A DNA stretch of 64,000 nt, from positions 3,410,001-3,474,000 of the forward strand of contig JAUPSS010000003.1 of the NCBI GenBank assembly GCA_040285825.1, given 5' to 3'. Shown here piece after piece: positions 49,667-61,311 of this stretch; position 1 is the first letter of the stretch, and the number at the start of each line of letters is the position of its first letter. The notes under the pieces were generated by a model. The model was not told where the DNA came from. It worked only from the letters and a program-made list of their open reading frames with translations, and did not search any database. The stretch comes from Eukaryota sp. TZLM1-RC. Its lineage: Eukaryota > Metamonada: BaSk clade. The position numbers and the translations under genes are program-made.

Positions 49667-50323
49667 ATGGGTGAGGACTCTGGGTGCTCGATTGAGGAAC
49701 TGTGTTCCTACTTAGAAGAGTCTCTTAGACGCTCAGAATATCTTCTTTCATCAACTGCGTCATGTATTATTTCAGCTCACAAGACAGAATCAGGCAACAG
49801 TTATGAAACTCTGACAAAAGCCCTCTCTACTGCTCGTGAATACAGAAAGAACATAGTCTCTACCATTCGTCAGATCGCAAAGACTATCCAATCGTTGCCT
49901 GATGATCAACCATCAGATCAGCACATTAGATCAACATGCTCATCACAAAATGATCTCGATTTATCGGTACTACTAAAGCTTCGTTCGACCTTGGTACATC
50001 AAATTCAACTATCTCAAGACTCCTGTAGGTCAACAGAAGAAGTATCACAGCTGGAAAACGATTTAGAAAAGATCAATTGTGAACTCTCCAAACGTGACCT
50101 ATCCCTTGATTCCAGCATGGAAAACCTTGTAGATGACGTTGTCAAGAATGATGTTGAGAACTTCAATGATTCGGTTTCTCTATTTGCTGATTGTCAGGAT
50201 TCCCTCTGTGAGAACCTCGTTGTTCCAGAAACACCCATTGTGAGAAAGGAGAAACCTGCTGAATCTTTTCGAAGCCCTAAAATGGAACCTTCGATGTTGT
50301 CTTCTTTGCTGGAGAACATGTAA
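49667..50323 (+). CDS. Coiled-coil protein of unknown function
   Basis: 218 aa from the ATG at 49667. Helical and hydrophilic throughout: SIEELCSYLEESLRRSEYLL near the start, ARE..KNIVSTIRQIAKTIQSL, LKLRSTLVHQIQLSQ and EVSQLENDLEKINCELSKRD as likely coiled coils; the C-terminus carries the possible phosphorylation site PETPIVRKEK and ends MLSSLLENM. No family recognised. Its style (short helices, Ser-rich linkers, SLLxxx end) resembles the protein at 54.6 kb, which ends RIRLLKSLLPN; a shared scaffold or centrosomal role is possible but unproven. Confidence 0.65.
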   Translation: MGEDSGCSIEELCSYLEESLRRSEYLLSSTASCIISAHKTESGNSYETLTKALSTAREYRKNIVSTIRQIAKTIQSLPDDQPSDQHIRSTCSSQNDLDLSVLLKLRSTLVHQIQLSQDSCRSTEEVSQLENDLEKINCELSKRDLSLDSSMENLVDDVVKNDVENFNDSVSLFADCQDSLCENLVVPETPIVRKEKPAESFRSPKMEPSMLSSLLENM

Positions 50324-51059
50324 TAATTCGTTAATTCAATCATTTTTGATTGATTCATGACTGTTGGGCAACCATTTTTTGGTCTCAGTTTATGGTTGTA
50401 TCTGAAGAGTCTTGTACTTGATCAATTTTACATGTCCTTTCAGTGCGAAAGTAGAAAAAATGAACCCTTTTTCAATCAATTTATCATACTTTTTCATCAT
50501 TTGTGGAATAAGTGAGGTATGATTATCTTAAATTGATTTTGCTTCATTTTAAAATTTCATAACATCAATAAAATATCATTATTCGTATGTAATTAAAATT
50601 ATTTATTGTTTTTATTTTACTCATAATTTTATTTTTAACATGCATTTTGTCACTAATGAGTGTTGAATCAACAGGTCCAGGCTGCACTTAGAAGTTTCAC
50701 TTATTTGCAAAATATATCACATTGTGTCAGAAGACTCCATCTAAACTTCTTTCTGTCGTGACGATGACCACAGTTTTTCCAGAAAGTTTGAGTGCAAAGA
50801 AGGCCAAAATGAAAAGATTTGTGAAGTAGTGCAATGCAAAAACTAGAAATGAGAAAAACCTAATTGGAATCTGATTGATTGATGAATTGGATGGACGAGA
50901 GAGATCAAATGTGTTAAAGTGACATGAGTCTCAAACCAATGTTATTGAATCAACTGATGCAAGCCTAAAAGATATTGGACACGGTTCTGACAATGCTGGC
51001 CTACACATGAGTCCGATTCAACAACTTAGTCTTATAACATTATTTTAAAAGTAATAGAG
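50324..51059. other. Spacer, nothing recognised
   Basis: No reading frame of note. Confidence 0.45.
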
Positions 51060-53105
51060 TTTTTATGTTTGAACTAATACAACACTTCACAAAATAAACT
51101 CAGAACTAATGGGACTAAATTCAATGAACCACGATGTCCTCTACAAAATCCTGTTCTGCTTGTTTTCTCGCTGTTGCTTCTCTTATTCAATGAAAAACCG
51201 AGGTAATATACTAATAAAAGCAAATTCATGACCGTCACAAAAAGATATCAAATCTTTTCATTGTTTTTTCTTGACCCAATTTGAGGATATCATTCAAAAA
51301 GTTTCCTACTTCTATTGATAGTCTTCCGTTTATTGAAAATGGGAAAGCAATAAAAACAAGTGGTCTATTTCTATCGGTGTTAGCTTCTTCGATATCTTTG
51401 TCATATTTTCTATGTTTTTCTTTAGCATTAAATTCAAGAGCACTTACAGGATTAAGTTTTCTTCTTTGAACCAAAGTGTCATTTGCAACATTACAGGAGA
51501 CAAAATCAACAACAGCCTCAGAGTTCTCAATCCAATCACAGTATATATCACCTCTATCATCAGAGCCATAATTACTCAGAGAAAGTGTTTCATTCAGTAG
51601 AGGCTCTTTGATACACGATATTCTTGCAGTTCGTGTCATATTAAAAACAGTGTCTCTTACAGCATCATGTAATGGAGAACGATAAGTAATCAATTTCGAA
51701 CAATTCAGAGCATGATGCAAAGTGAGCTGAGGTGAAATCGAACAAATACATTTTTCTTTTAATAATAATTGATTAATGGGAATATTCAAATATAATCTCA
51801 TTTTTGTTGTAAACGCTTCATTGGTAGCACACAGTGCAAATCTTCGTGGTACAATGGTCACAAACAGTGAAGAATCTGATGACTGATTTTCACAATCACC
51901 TTCTCCAATAACAATGAGTGGAAATCTTTATTTAAAAGAGGCGAGTTGCAAATATTTTTCTAAAGATCATTTTCATACATTCCAGTCAATCGTTTCTGTA
52001 ATGTTCGAAGAGTGTATTTTAAATTTAAAAAATTCTTTTCTGCAATATTGCCATTGAATGATTGGGGAAAGCATCGATCCATTTTTCTACATCAATTTTT
52101 GAAATTTTTTCATTTAATGTAAAAACAGTAGAACTTGGCGTTGTCACCAATAAATATTCTCAATCGGCAAGTCTTTCAGAAAACTCAAAGATTGCATTTC
52201 TACAATCACCAATAAAAGCACATGTAGTCAGAATAGAGGCTTTAGTCCAACCTAAACCGCAATAATGTGGACTAAGGTAAGCATGATCAGGAACTTGGGA
52301 CGTTTTACATCCTATTAATTGAAACAAAACTATAGCACGTAATTCATTGAACTTTTGGGCTACAGGTCTAGATATAAGAGGATTAATAGTTCGAAATTCA
52401 TGATTGAAATTTTAATTGAAACACAGGCTTACTAAAGTAAATTGGATGTGTTTCTATACATCCATTTTCATTATTGGGTCAATTTTTTCAGAAATAACGT
52501 TCAATCTGTCAAAGAATTGTTTGGAGATTTCATCATTATTTCCTAAAAACCAAACTTACTGATGGATTGCATCAGATGAATATAACATGGCTTGAATTTC
52601 AATTCCATCAACTTTTGTTGAAATTGGAGAATTTGAAAGTAAATTACACTTAAGTAAGTTCAGTCGGAGGCACATTTTGTTCAATTGTTCTAAAGTTGCT
52701 TGTTTCACAATCTTAAAGTTACCTATCAATACTACATCGTCCATGTAAGCAATCATCTTCAGTGGAGGAAACAAAGCTGAAATGTCAGTTGAAATAAGAG
52801 ATGTCCTAAGGGGTCCCCTTGTTCAACGCCATTGGAGGATTTCAAACTAGAATCAACACAAAACAAATTTGAATTAGTGCAGCCTGTCGATTGAAAATAA
52901 GGTAACAAATCTACCAATTCTTTCATCAAGGGGTTTTGATTACTACCTCTATAAAATTGAATTGAAAACATTACTGAAATCTAACAACAAACATAGTTTT
53001 GATTCATTTTGATGAAATGAAACATCTGTAGCAAAGACTGCTGACGCAAGACCAGCAGCAATTTTAATTCCATATTGAAAAACTAACATTGCTGACTTCA
53101 AAATT
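51060..53105 (-). mobile_element. Non-LTR retrotransposon family B, longest copy with RT motifs
   Basis: On the minus strand: LLLDFSNVFNS (first RT Asp), SSNGVEQGDPLGHLLFQL, AYMDDVVLIGNF (YMDD), LLSNSPISTKVDGIEIQA, then frameshifts, the finger CICSISPQLTLHHALNCSKL and core DIYCDWIENSEAVVDFVSC (51235-51861) and the tail. It shows that the family B finger/endonuclease region belongs to the same polyprotein as the RT. Broken by several frameshifts. Confidence 0.88.
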
Positions 53106-54110
53106 TAAAATAATATTTATTTATCAAATAGCGAATAAGAATTCATCAAATACACAAGAAAAGCCTTACATCCTCAAAACCTGCCTCTCCTACATCGAAA
53201 CAGTCAATTACTAAAAATTTAGAAAATTTACCAAAAGAAAAAAGTGAATCAGAAATTAATTTCACTATTCCGTTATGAATGGAAAATACAATCCTGTTTT
53301 TCCAGTAAACACGATTGAAAATTCTTCCAGTTCTTTCCTTTACAACTACAACAAAAACCTCAAGGAAAGGCAAAGCAGCGTCCCCTAAGGATCTGAGCAA
53401 TGGAATAACAAAGGGATATAAACTATATTGGGCATGAGAATTTTCATTGACAGAAAAAAAAGGTTCGCGTATTTAGCAATTTTGTATGTTTCACCAGCAA
53501 GAAGAGGATTACTAACATCTGAATTAACAAAATGTTCGTTAGAAGAATTACAAGGGTCAATAGACATGGCGTCCAAAATAGTAAAACTACCATTTAAACC
53601 GGGAACAACTAGATCACCTCTTGTCAGACCCATAGAAGCTCTGTTGTAGCGCGTACTATCAATATGGGGGTCAGCAAGAATTAATTTTGATAGCAAAGGC
53701 TCTAAAAAGGAATATACTCGATATGATTTGCAATTTCATAAATTTGGTCCCTGACATTATTATGCACTTTACTTTTAAATGTACTAAAATGCTTACAGTT
53801 CAAAAGATGAGTAAACAAAAGGGTTTATAACAATTACTTGTTAAATGATTAGGCAAATTGTGTGGCCATAGAAAACAACGAAAACGCATTTTTCAAAGCC
53901 ATCCATTGTTTTTTCAAAAGAAGGTCACAAAGCGAGGAAATTTGAGTAACTAAAGCAGCAACAGAACTATTACGAGTGTCCTTTAAAAATATTCGAAAGC
54001 GGGATTTTCAGTTTTGGCCAAGCAATGTCTTACTTCATGAACCAAGCCTTCATACAATTTAACCAGATGCTGCTGAAGCTTTTTTAGGCAAAAACGTAAT
54101 TTTGCAAAAA
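53106..54110 (-). mobile_element. Non-LTR retrotransposon family A, decayed 3' copy
   Basis: TRGDLVVPGLNGSFTILDAMS (53385-53696), KERTGRIFNRVYWKNRIVF (53146-53400) and remains of the finger region to about 54110. It abuts family B at 53105. Confidence 0.85.
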
Positions 54111-54612
54111 ACATTGTTGATTTTGCTTTTTCTTTCAATATATTCAAACAACCCTGAATAGGAAAAATGATATGTCAACCTTCATAGACTGCAATGTGCT
54201 TTTGCAATGGGACCTCTATTTATTGTTGAATTTCTGACAAGTGCAGTCAAACGTGAACACTTTAATTCTTCAAGATATTTGAGCTGACCTGAACAATCTT
54301 TTAAAGAAAAACCGCAGCCTTGATATGATCTATAGAAAGTTTAGAATGTCCAGCATACTTTCCACGTGGTCTTGTTTCTAATAACTGACAGAACTTCTGA
54401 TGCCATCAATGATTCACTTTCTCAACAATCTCAATTATATTTTTGACCTGCAAGTGGTTCTTCAAATAAACACAGATTCATAAGCTGGTCACTATCTGAA
54501 TTATTTGTAGCTTTAACTCCTAGATTCATAGAGGACAATGTAGATTATGATAAAGATTTGAAATATAAGATTTCATTCAATCTTGGGACATTTTTATTGG
54601 TCAATTAAACAT
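54111..54612. other. Spacer upstream of a coiled-coil gene
   Basis: Nothing recognised; the right part should hold the promoter of the next gene. Confidence 0.4.
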
Positions 54613-56013
54613 ATGTTGTCCACGGACGACTTCCAGGATGCCATAGAGCTATTGAATGACAACCAGGAAGCGTTGCGACAGCAGGTCTCCAACGTCATTG
54701 ACAAACAGTCTTTATCACGCTCCTCATCCATCTCCATCTTCTCTGGCAAACCAGATTCTGCATCTTATGCATCTGCCTTAGACTTTGTTGATGTTGTCCC
54801 TGTTTCTGATGAATCTGTACCTACCACCACGATTCCCCAACCCACTGCTGCTGTTACCCCTCCACTCTCCCCATTCCATAGCCAATCTATCCCCCCTTTC
54901 AATGACTTGGAAGACGGACATCTCTCAGATGAATCCCCGTTTGCTGAACTTGAACGTCTATCTGTTTCCTCCCTCAAAGACCACGCCTCCTCGCTTACCT
55001 CGCAGATCAGATCACTGTTGGAAAAGGATCTTGGAGATGATGTTTGTGCAGATAACCTGATACCCCAATCCAATACAGAAGATTCAACCCATTTAAAGGA
55101 GCAGTGCGAACAACTAGAGTCTTTATTAGACTATCTGACCACCAGAATAGCCTTGGTTCAATCATACAAGGATTATTGTGAATTGACCCAATCAGTGGTT
55201 AGCAGCGGATTGGAGGAAGTGGTTGGATTTGAAGAATATTATGATCATGTAATGAATCTTTATTCCTCAGTAGTTGCTTTTGAACGGGATTTCAATCAAA
55301 ATTTGATAGTTGATGGTCAGAATGTTGCTTTAAAATTAGAAAATGTTGTCAGCAATTTAAACCATGATTCTGATCTTATTCATACTTTAAAAACAATTCA
55401 GTCAAGATTTCAATCACCAACTAATCGCCGAGAAGTCCGGCAGTCACGTGATCAGATCAAGAGCACACGTGATCAGGCCAAATGTCAAAGCCCATTATCC
55501 CCCACTAAAAAGAATATTTGGAAACCTGTTTTTCCCAAACAACCAAGCCCTAAAGCTGATGTTTTATCTAAATACAACAAATACGAGGATTCTAAATGGG
55601 AGAATTCCTTGAGAAAATCCAAGAACAACTCTCCAAAGACCTCTAATTCAATCAGCAGAAGGACCAAGCCTCATGTGCTTCAGGACCAGCCAGTTTCTCC
55701 TTTGCTGGCGGAAAGCAGAGACGGAAGGGTTATGACTGAAGTAAGTGAAGGGAAGAAAAGAAGAGAATCATTGCGTGTCGCGGATTTGATTGATAGTAAA
55801 GGGTCGAAAACGTCACGTCATCAGGTCAAAAGTCCACGTCATCATGATGTGGAGTCTTTAAAAAATTCAGTGTCAGTTCCAATGCCCAGATCGCCTATTT
55901 CCCCAGCGATTACTATGAGTTCTATTTATCCTGAGGTTGTTGATCAAGAAACTTCTGGTGTTGGGTCCAGTTTAGAGCGTATCAGGTTGCTTAAAAGTCT
56001 TCTTCCTAATTAA
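54613..56013 (+). CDS. Coiled-coil protein with a disordered, proline-directed tail
   Basis: 466 aa from the ATG at 54613. A short N-terminal helix (TDDFQDAIELLNDNQEALRQQ) is followed by a Ser/Pro-rich stretch, helices at about 110-265 (KEQCEQLESLLDYLTTRIALV; SVVAFERDFNQNL) and a basic disordered tail with many SP sites (QSPLSPTKKN; PKQPSPKA; PMPRSPISPA), ending SLERIRLLKSLLPN. Such tails are typical of cytoskeletal or kinase-regulated scaffolds, but no family was recognised. It is intronless and followed by AATAAAG about 15 bp after the stop. Confidence 0.75.
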   Translation: MLSTDDFQDAIELLNDNQEALRQQVSNVIDKQSLSRSSSISIFSGKPDSASYASALDFVDVVPVSDESVPTTTIPQPTAAVTPPLSPFHSQSIPPFNDLEDGHLSDESPFAELERLSVSSLKDHASSLTSQIRSLLEKDLGDDVCADNLIPQSNTEDSTHLKEQCEQLESLLDYLTTRIALVQSYKDYCELTQSVVSSGLEEVVGFEEYYDHVMNLYSSVVAFERDFNQNLIVDGQNVALKLENVVSNLNHDSDLIHTLKTIQSRFQSPTNRREVRQSRDQIKSTRDQAKCQSPLSPTKKNIWKPVFPKQPSPKADVLSKYNKYEDSKWENSLRKSKNNSPKTSNSISRRTKPHVLQDQPVSPLLAESRDGRVMTEVSEGKKRRESLRVADLIDSKGSKTSRHQVKSPRHHDVESLKNSVSVPMPRSPISPAITMSSIYPEVVDQETSGVGSSLERIRLLKSLLPN

Positions 56014-56219
56014 TTGTAATAAAGTTTTTTATAAATTTCAGTTTTCCTTTAAATTCTGAGTTGGTATTGTGGAAAATGTTCCAGCTTATCTGGTCCACGA
56101 GGTTTGTGTTTATAGAGATGTTTGTAAATGGTGTTGTTGAGATTTAGTATGATAATGAGCTATATTTAAGAAAGGTAGGTCAAATGATGGAAAGTGCCAA
56201 TCATTTACATCAGATTTTG

Positions 56220-56291
56220 AATTCTAGTGTAAAAAGAATATCAATCAGCATTCACCAAAGATGAAAGTTCTTGGAATAAGTTTGATAACAA
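56220..56291 (+). promoter_or_regulatory. Leader/upstream region sharing 33 nt with the PRP38 upstream region
   Basis: Contains GATGAAAGTTCTTGGAATAA (inside the 33-nt match) ending 10 nt before the ATG of the next gene. The same stretch lies about 60-90 bp upstream of the PRP38 ATG on the minus strand. Confidence 0.45.
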
Positions 56292-56651
56292 ATGATTCTT
56301 AAACTAATCATCACCTTGACGCTCATCCTTGTCAGTGTTGTTTCATTTACTCCAACATGGACTATAAGGATCGTTAACCCTGCTTGTACCGCTAAGCTGA
56401 ACTCAACAGAGATCGAAGGTTATTTTGAACAACCTCCGCCACAGGTGCTCTTACCACGCACCCCAGCTCACATTACGTGTAAGGCCAACTCCACTAGTAT
56501 TGTTTATGATTTTGAAACTTGCAGACACAACCTCCCAGTGACTATCATGTATTTGAGCACTCCGACTGGAACTCAGGTGTCCTGTCGTCCCGAATGCACT
56601 GTCACTTACAGGGGCGGAACTCATTTCAGTGCTGTCATCAACTCCTTATAA
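56292..56651 (+). CDS. Small secreted cysteine-containing protein
   Basis: 119 aa. An N-terminal signal peptide (MILKLIITLTLILVSVVS, cut probably after VSF or TPT) is followed by a compact domain with five cysteines (ACTAK, ITCK, ETCRH, VSCRPECTV) and N-glycosylation sequons (NST, NST). No family recognised; probably a secreted or surface protein. The hAT insertion starts about 120 bp after the stop. Confidence 0.65.
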   Translation: MILKLIITLTLILVSVVSFTPTWTIRIVNPACTAKLNSTEIEGYFEQPPPQVLLPRTPAHITCKANSTSIVYDFETCRHNLPVTIMYLSTPTGTQVSCRPECTVTYRGGTHFSAVINSL

Positions 56652-57035
56652 TTGTATAGAATATATACTTTTTTGTAAAGTTTTGGCTTTTTTGAATACT
56701 TTGTTATAACTCAGTCAAGGGCAATATATCTGAAAAGAATCACATGAATTTAAAATGAGAAAGTTACAAACAGGGATAACTAAAGTGGTAAAGTACTTTA
56801 AGCACTTTACTTTACTTTACTTTAAAGAATCTTTTTTTGATAAAGTAGAGTCATCATTATTTGGTTTGACAAACATGTTGTACATTTTAATAGAGAACAT
56901 TCTATTTACGAAATCCTCTTCAAGTAAGGTAACTTTTCAATTCACCATAAGATAACAAAACCTAACATTTATTCAGAAACTCATCAAAAACTGATTGAAA
57001 AGTTAAGTATGTGGTGGATGAGCACCAACACTCTT

Positions 57036-57779
57036 CTACTCATGGATCTCAATTACATCTTCATCGGATGACACCCCGCTACTTACTTCCAACTCATCAG
57101 GTTCATTGGGGACATCTGCACCATTCAGCCAGTCCCAATACTTCTTTGAACTACTTCTTCCTCCTCTGACGTAATGCTTCACCATCACACTATCTATTGC
57201 CCTCTGACTTTCCATTTTGTTTCTTTCTTGTGTACATACAATACGAAAGTCCGACCAGTTTCTTTCAGCTTCTGAGTTTGATGTCACCATACTTAACAGT
57301 CTCACTGCCAGGTTAGATAGCTCAGTGTTACCGCCATGAACATACCACCATTCATGTGCTGCCATTCTGGAAGCTATGTTGAATAGTTCACTGTGTTCGA
57401 ATAAATCTGACCCTGCAACATAACAAGACCATTGATGAATGATGTCTGCCTTTTTTGCGCGTCCAAATTGTTCTTCAATCACTCGAAACAAAGCATCACG
57501 ACACTCTTGAAATTGTTGTTCTGTAATTAAATCCCTAAATTCAGGATCCAAACAAAAAGCCGCCCGATGATAGTCGTTGAAGATTTGCAAAATTCTGAAT
57601 TCAAATCTCTGAAGAAGTAGACTGTGTTCTTCTTCTGATATAAATGATAGTTGAGTGAGATCCATTCTTTCTTTTTCCATTTGTAGATAGCGATACAGTT
57701 TGCCCATAATTGGTGTCAAACTATCAATTCTTTGCATGATATTGACAAGTGGTTTCATGAAGTCCACCAATTTTTCCAC
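57036..57779 (-). pseudogene. hAT transposase C-terminal dimerisation region
   Basis: 247 codons. Typical hAT C-terminal words: FDLDPEF-like CLDPEFRDLI, HEWWYVHGGNTELSNLAVRLLSM and SNSEAERNWSDF, followed by RNKM. These form the dimerisation domain. The frame shifts against the BED part near 57770. Confidence 0.93.
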
Positions 57780-58441
57780 TTTTGTAATTTGGTGTAAGAA
57801 GGTAATTGAAAAACTTGTCCATATAACTTAAAATGCTCAACTGATTTATCTATCAAGCCATGTAGCAATGTTCCACTACTAACTTTCGTTAGAGGGAGAC
57901 CTTCACTAAAACAGTACGTTGCAGCCATGTCTTCCAGCATCTTCGTGTTCAACCGCTCTTGAGTCTTCTTCAAAGTGAGTTGATGAAGTGTTCTTTGGAC
58001 AGTTGGTTGTTGACTGCCTGAAAAGAAGGGATTGTGAATCGTTGATGGAGTTGATGGATTCTGTGGTGTAGAAGGAGTTGATGGAGTCTGTGGTGTAAAA
58101 GGAGTAAGTGGAGAAGGACTTGAAAAGGACGGAAGTGCTTGTCTAGGAGCTGGACTATTGATACTGGAAGCTCGTCTTTTGCGTTGTCTAGAATGTGTAG
58201 CTAGATACACTCGTAAGTCTGCAACCTTCTTACCATTGTTACTCTCAGGACACCCTATTTGGTTGCATAACGGTACCTGTCTTTTTGGTAGTAGGTCAGG
58301 TACATAATGCCCTTCCATTGCCCATCGGTTGACAGAATAGACCTCATCGCATAATAGACATTGAAAGCGCGCACAAGTCTTTGAAACAACTTCGTTGACT
58401 TGACAGACATTCGTCCAAGCCTCACAAGGGAGTGAAGTCAT
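57755..58441 (-). pseudogene. hAT transposase BED-finger region
   Basis: About 229 codons from the ATG at 58441: a BED-like finger (FQCLLCDEVYS ... GH) with further Cys (CNQIGCPESNN), a basic patch (RQRKRRA), a TPSTPQ-rich linker and then LPSYTKLQKWKNWW. The catalytic domain should follow but is missing. Confidence 0.8.
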
Positions 58442-58630
58442 TAACAAAAGAAAATATATAAGAAAAATGAAGTGAGAAAGGGGTGGAGAGTAAAGAAAGA
58501 AGCGTTCACTACTTTATACCACTTTAGCCAATTTTAGAGCTTAAAGCTTCAAGTTTAAAGTAAAGCTTAAAGTAAATAAAGTACTTTAATTTCATTTTTT
58601 GGACCACTTTAGTCATCCCTGGTTACAAAA

Positions 58631-58968
58631 ATGGTCACGTTTGGACTCCTCCTCTTTCAAATCTATTTACATTTTACCTTTCTGACAGTAGCAAAACAAT
58701 GGTTGTTATCTTGTGACCAAATAGATGGTCCAGTAAGTGTGTGGACTATAGTTGTAATTCCGAATTACACGATACATCTATTAGACCAGGATTACATTCA
58801 CAATTTCGTAAAGTCGCTGATTGTCCAGTCACTATCTTTGAATTAAATACTTTTCACCTCATACATGTCTTGGAGAAAACGCAGAATATATTGCAAATAT
58901 GGTCAGTATTCAAACAAGAGTCGATGCAAACCATTTTTTATCAACGTAGTGATAAAACAAGATGTTAA
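58631..58968 (+). CDS. Possible small secreted protein, gene structure unclear
   Basis: ATG at 58631 opens a signal-peptide-like start (MVTFGLLLFQIYLHFTFLTV). A second frame from about 58717 to 58968 (CVDYSCNSELH ... CPVTIFELNTF) seems coding and could be joined by a small intron, for which several weak GT..AG choices exist. The start lies 10 bp to the right of the hAT element. Family unknown. Confidence 0.35.
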
Positions 58969-58979
58969 GCAGAGGATTG

Positions 58980-59570
58980 TGTTTTACAAGAACTGGGATG
59001 TATGAAGATGATTGTTTTTGGAAAATATTTGCAGGGTGGCTGTTTTAGATCAAGAAACTTATGTTTTGAGGAGCCTCCCTCTGCTGAGAAAAACACTATC
59101 ATTAAACAAGTTTTGGTTTGAAGGCAGAGATGATATTTACTGCTATTGGATTGATAATTCTGAACTTGTTGTTGACTTTGTCTCCTGTAATGTTGCAAAT
59201 GACAGTTTGGTTCAAAGAAGAACGCTTAGTCCTGTAGATGCTGTTGATGCTGTTGAATCCAAAGTGGATGAAAAACAAAGAAAATATGTTAAAGATATTG
59301 GAGAAGCTAATGCTGATAGAAAAACACCACTAGTTTTTATTGTTGTCCCATTTTCTATGAACGAAAGGTTATCAGTAGAAGCAGGAAATTTTTTGAATGA
59401 TTTCCATAAATTGGTTCAAGAAGAAACAATGAAGAGATTTGATGTCCTTTTGTGGCAGTTAAGAATTCAATTTGCTATAGTTAATGGATTAAATAAACTC
59501 TTTCGTGGAATAAGAGAAGCAGTGGCGAGAAAACAAGCAGAACAGGATTTTGTATAGGTAAGCTTGGTTT
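58980..59570 (+). mobile_element. Non-LTR retrotransposon family B, 5'-truncated copy
   Basis: Open for 181 codons: RKTLSLNKFWFE, DIYCYWIDNSELVVDFVSCNVAND, VPFSMNERLSVEAGNFLNDF, ending KQAEQDFV. The finger is missing. It is the best preserved family B tail in the window. Confidence 0.88.
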
Positions 59571-59619
59571 ACTGAATTTCGTCCAATTAATTCTGAGTTT
59601 ATTTTTTTAAAATTAATTT

Positions 59620-60262
59620 ATTTTATTCCAACGAGAAACTAAACAACACAAATTAAAATTTTAAACCTTCATAGCACAAATCCTCCAAAAAGAATCGACT
59701 GAATGTTTTTTTCACAAAAGCGACCAAGAGAAAACAAAGCAGAAGATAATAAGGGGACAACACCTTTGAAAAATTGAAAATACAATTCGGTTCTGCCAAA
59801 ATGTTCTGTCAAAAATTCTTCCTGTACGTTGTTTTACAATTTCAACAAAATCATCCAAAAAAGATAAAGCAAGTGGTCCAAGCGTACAATGTAAGGAAAA
59901 AGCAAATGGACAAAAAACATAAAAAGTATGCGATTCAGCATTCAAGGATAGCATCATTGCTTTATATTTATCAATTTTAGAATTTTCGGTAACAGACAGC
60001 GGATTCTTGTATTTTGACTGAGCTAATGGTATGAAAGAATTATTACACACATCAGTTGATCTCACATCAGTAAAGATAGTGGTCCCATCAAGTCCTCCAA
60101 GCATTAAATCACCACTATTACGACCAAAAGAATTCAAAGTATCTTCATCAACCAAACGAGAAGTGAACGTTCTAAACAGGAGACAATTCTGTGTGACTGA
60201 GACATACAATAGAGTTGATCCCTAACTGCGTCATGGACTTTTGATCGGAATGTAATAAAGTT
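59620..60262 (-). mobile_element. Non-LTR retrotransposon family C, 3' copy
   Basis: SGDLMLGGLDGTTIFTDVRS (core), VCPFAFSLHCTLGPLALSF-type reading, DDFVEIVKQRTGRIFDR and a 3' tail to about 59620. It meets a family A copy head to head near 60270. Confidence 0.85.
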
Positions 60263-60274
60263 TATAAGTTTTCT

Positions 60275-61235
60275 GTAGGCTTGGTTTTAGGCTTGGATTA
60301 TGAAGTAAGACTTGGCTTGGCCAAAACTAAAAATCCCGCTTTCGGTAATTTTTTAAAGGATATTCGTGATAGTTCAGCTGCTGCTTTAGTAACTCAAGTT
60401 CCCTCTGTTTATGGACTTTTGTTAAAAGACAATGAATGGCTTCTAAACATGCGTTTTCGTTGTTTTCTGTGGCCAAACAATTTACCCAATCATTTAACTT
60501 GTAAATGTGGTAAACCTCTTTTGTTTACTCATCTTTTGAACTGTAAACATTTCATTACGTTTAGAAGCAAAGTGCATAATAACGTCAGGGACCAAATTTA
60601 TGTAATGTGCAAATCATATCGTGTAGATTCCTTTTTAGAACCGCTGTTATCAAAACTAATTCTTGATGATCCCAATATTGATAGTACGCGTTACAACAGA
60701 GCTTCTATGGGTCTGACTAGAGGTGATTTAGTTGTTCCTGGTTTAAATGGTAGTTTTACTATTTTGGACGCCATGTCTATTGACCCTTGTAATTCCTCTA
60801 ACGAACATTTCATTAACTCGGATGTAAATAATCCTCTTCTTGCAGGCGAAAAATATAAAATTGCTAAATATGCGAAACCCATTTCCTCGGTTAATGAAAA
60901 TTCTCATGCCCAATATAATTTATGTCCATTTGTTTTTTTCTTTGCTTGGATCTCTAGGTAAGGCTGCTATGGCTTTCCTTGAGGATTTTGTTGTAGTTGT
61001 AAAGGAAAGAACTGGAAGAATTTTCAATCGTGTTTACTGGCAAAACAGGATTGTATTTTCTATTTTTAAGGGAATGGTAACACTAATTTCTGATTCACTA
61101 TCTTCTTTTGGGAAATTTTCTGAATCTTTAGCGATTAATTGTTTTGATGTAGGGGAGGCAGGTTTTGAGGATGTGGAGTTTTAATTGTGTATTTCATATT
61201 TGTTGTTGAATAAAAATAAACTTATATTTCTGTAT
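60275..61235 (+). mobile_element. Non-LTR retrotransposon family A, 5'-truncated copy
   Basis: GLDYEVRLGLAKTKNPAFGNF, CKCGKPLLFTHLLNCKHF, TRGDLVVPGLNGSFTILDAMS and, after one frameshift near 60950, KERTGRIFNRVYWQNRIVF to EAGFEDVEF and a short A-rich tail. Very similar to 14980-16026, so rather young. Confidence 0.9.
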
Positions 61236-61311
61236 ATTCTGAGTTTACAGACTTTATTCTTTTCATCATCATTTCAAATACCACTATTGGACATCTTTGT
61301 GCTCTTAGTCG

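Larger units (their letters stand above)
56771..58621 (-). mobile_element. hAT transposon lacking its catalytic core
   Basis: 1851 bp with inverted ends CAGGGATAACTAAAGTGG / CAGGGATGACTAAAGTGG and a perfect 8-bp duplication GTTACAAA (56763-56770, 58622-58629). Subterminal regions repeat AAAGTACTTTA and TTTACTTTAA words. It encodes the two ends of a hAT transposase but not the middle. Confidence 0.97.
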
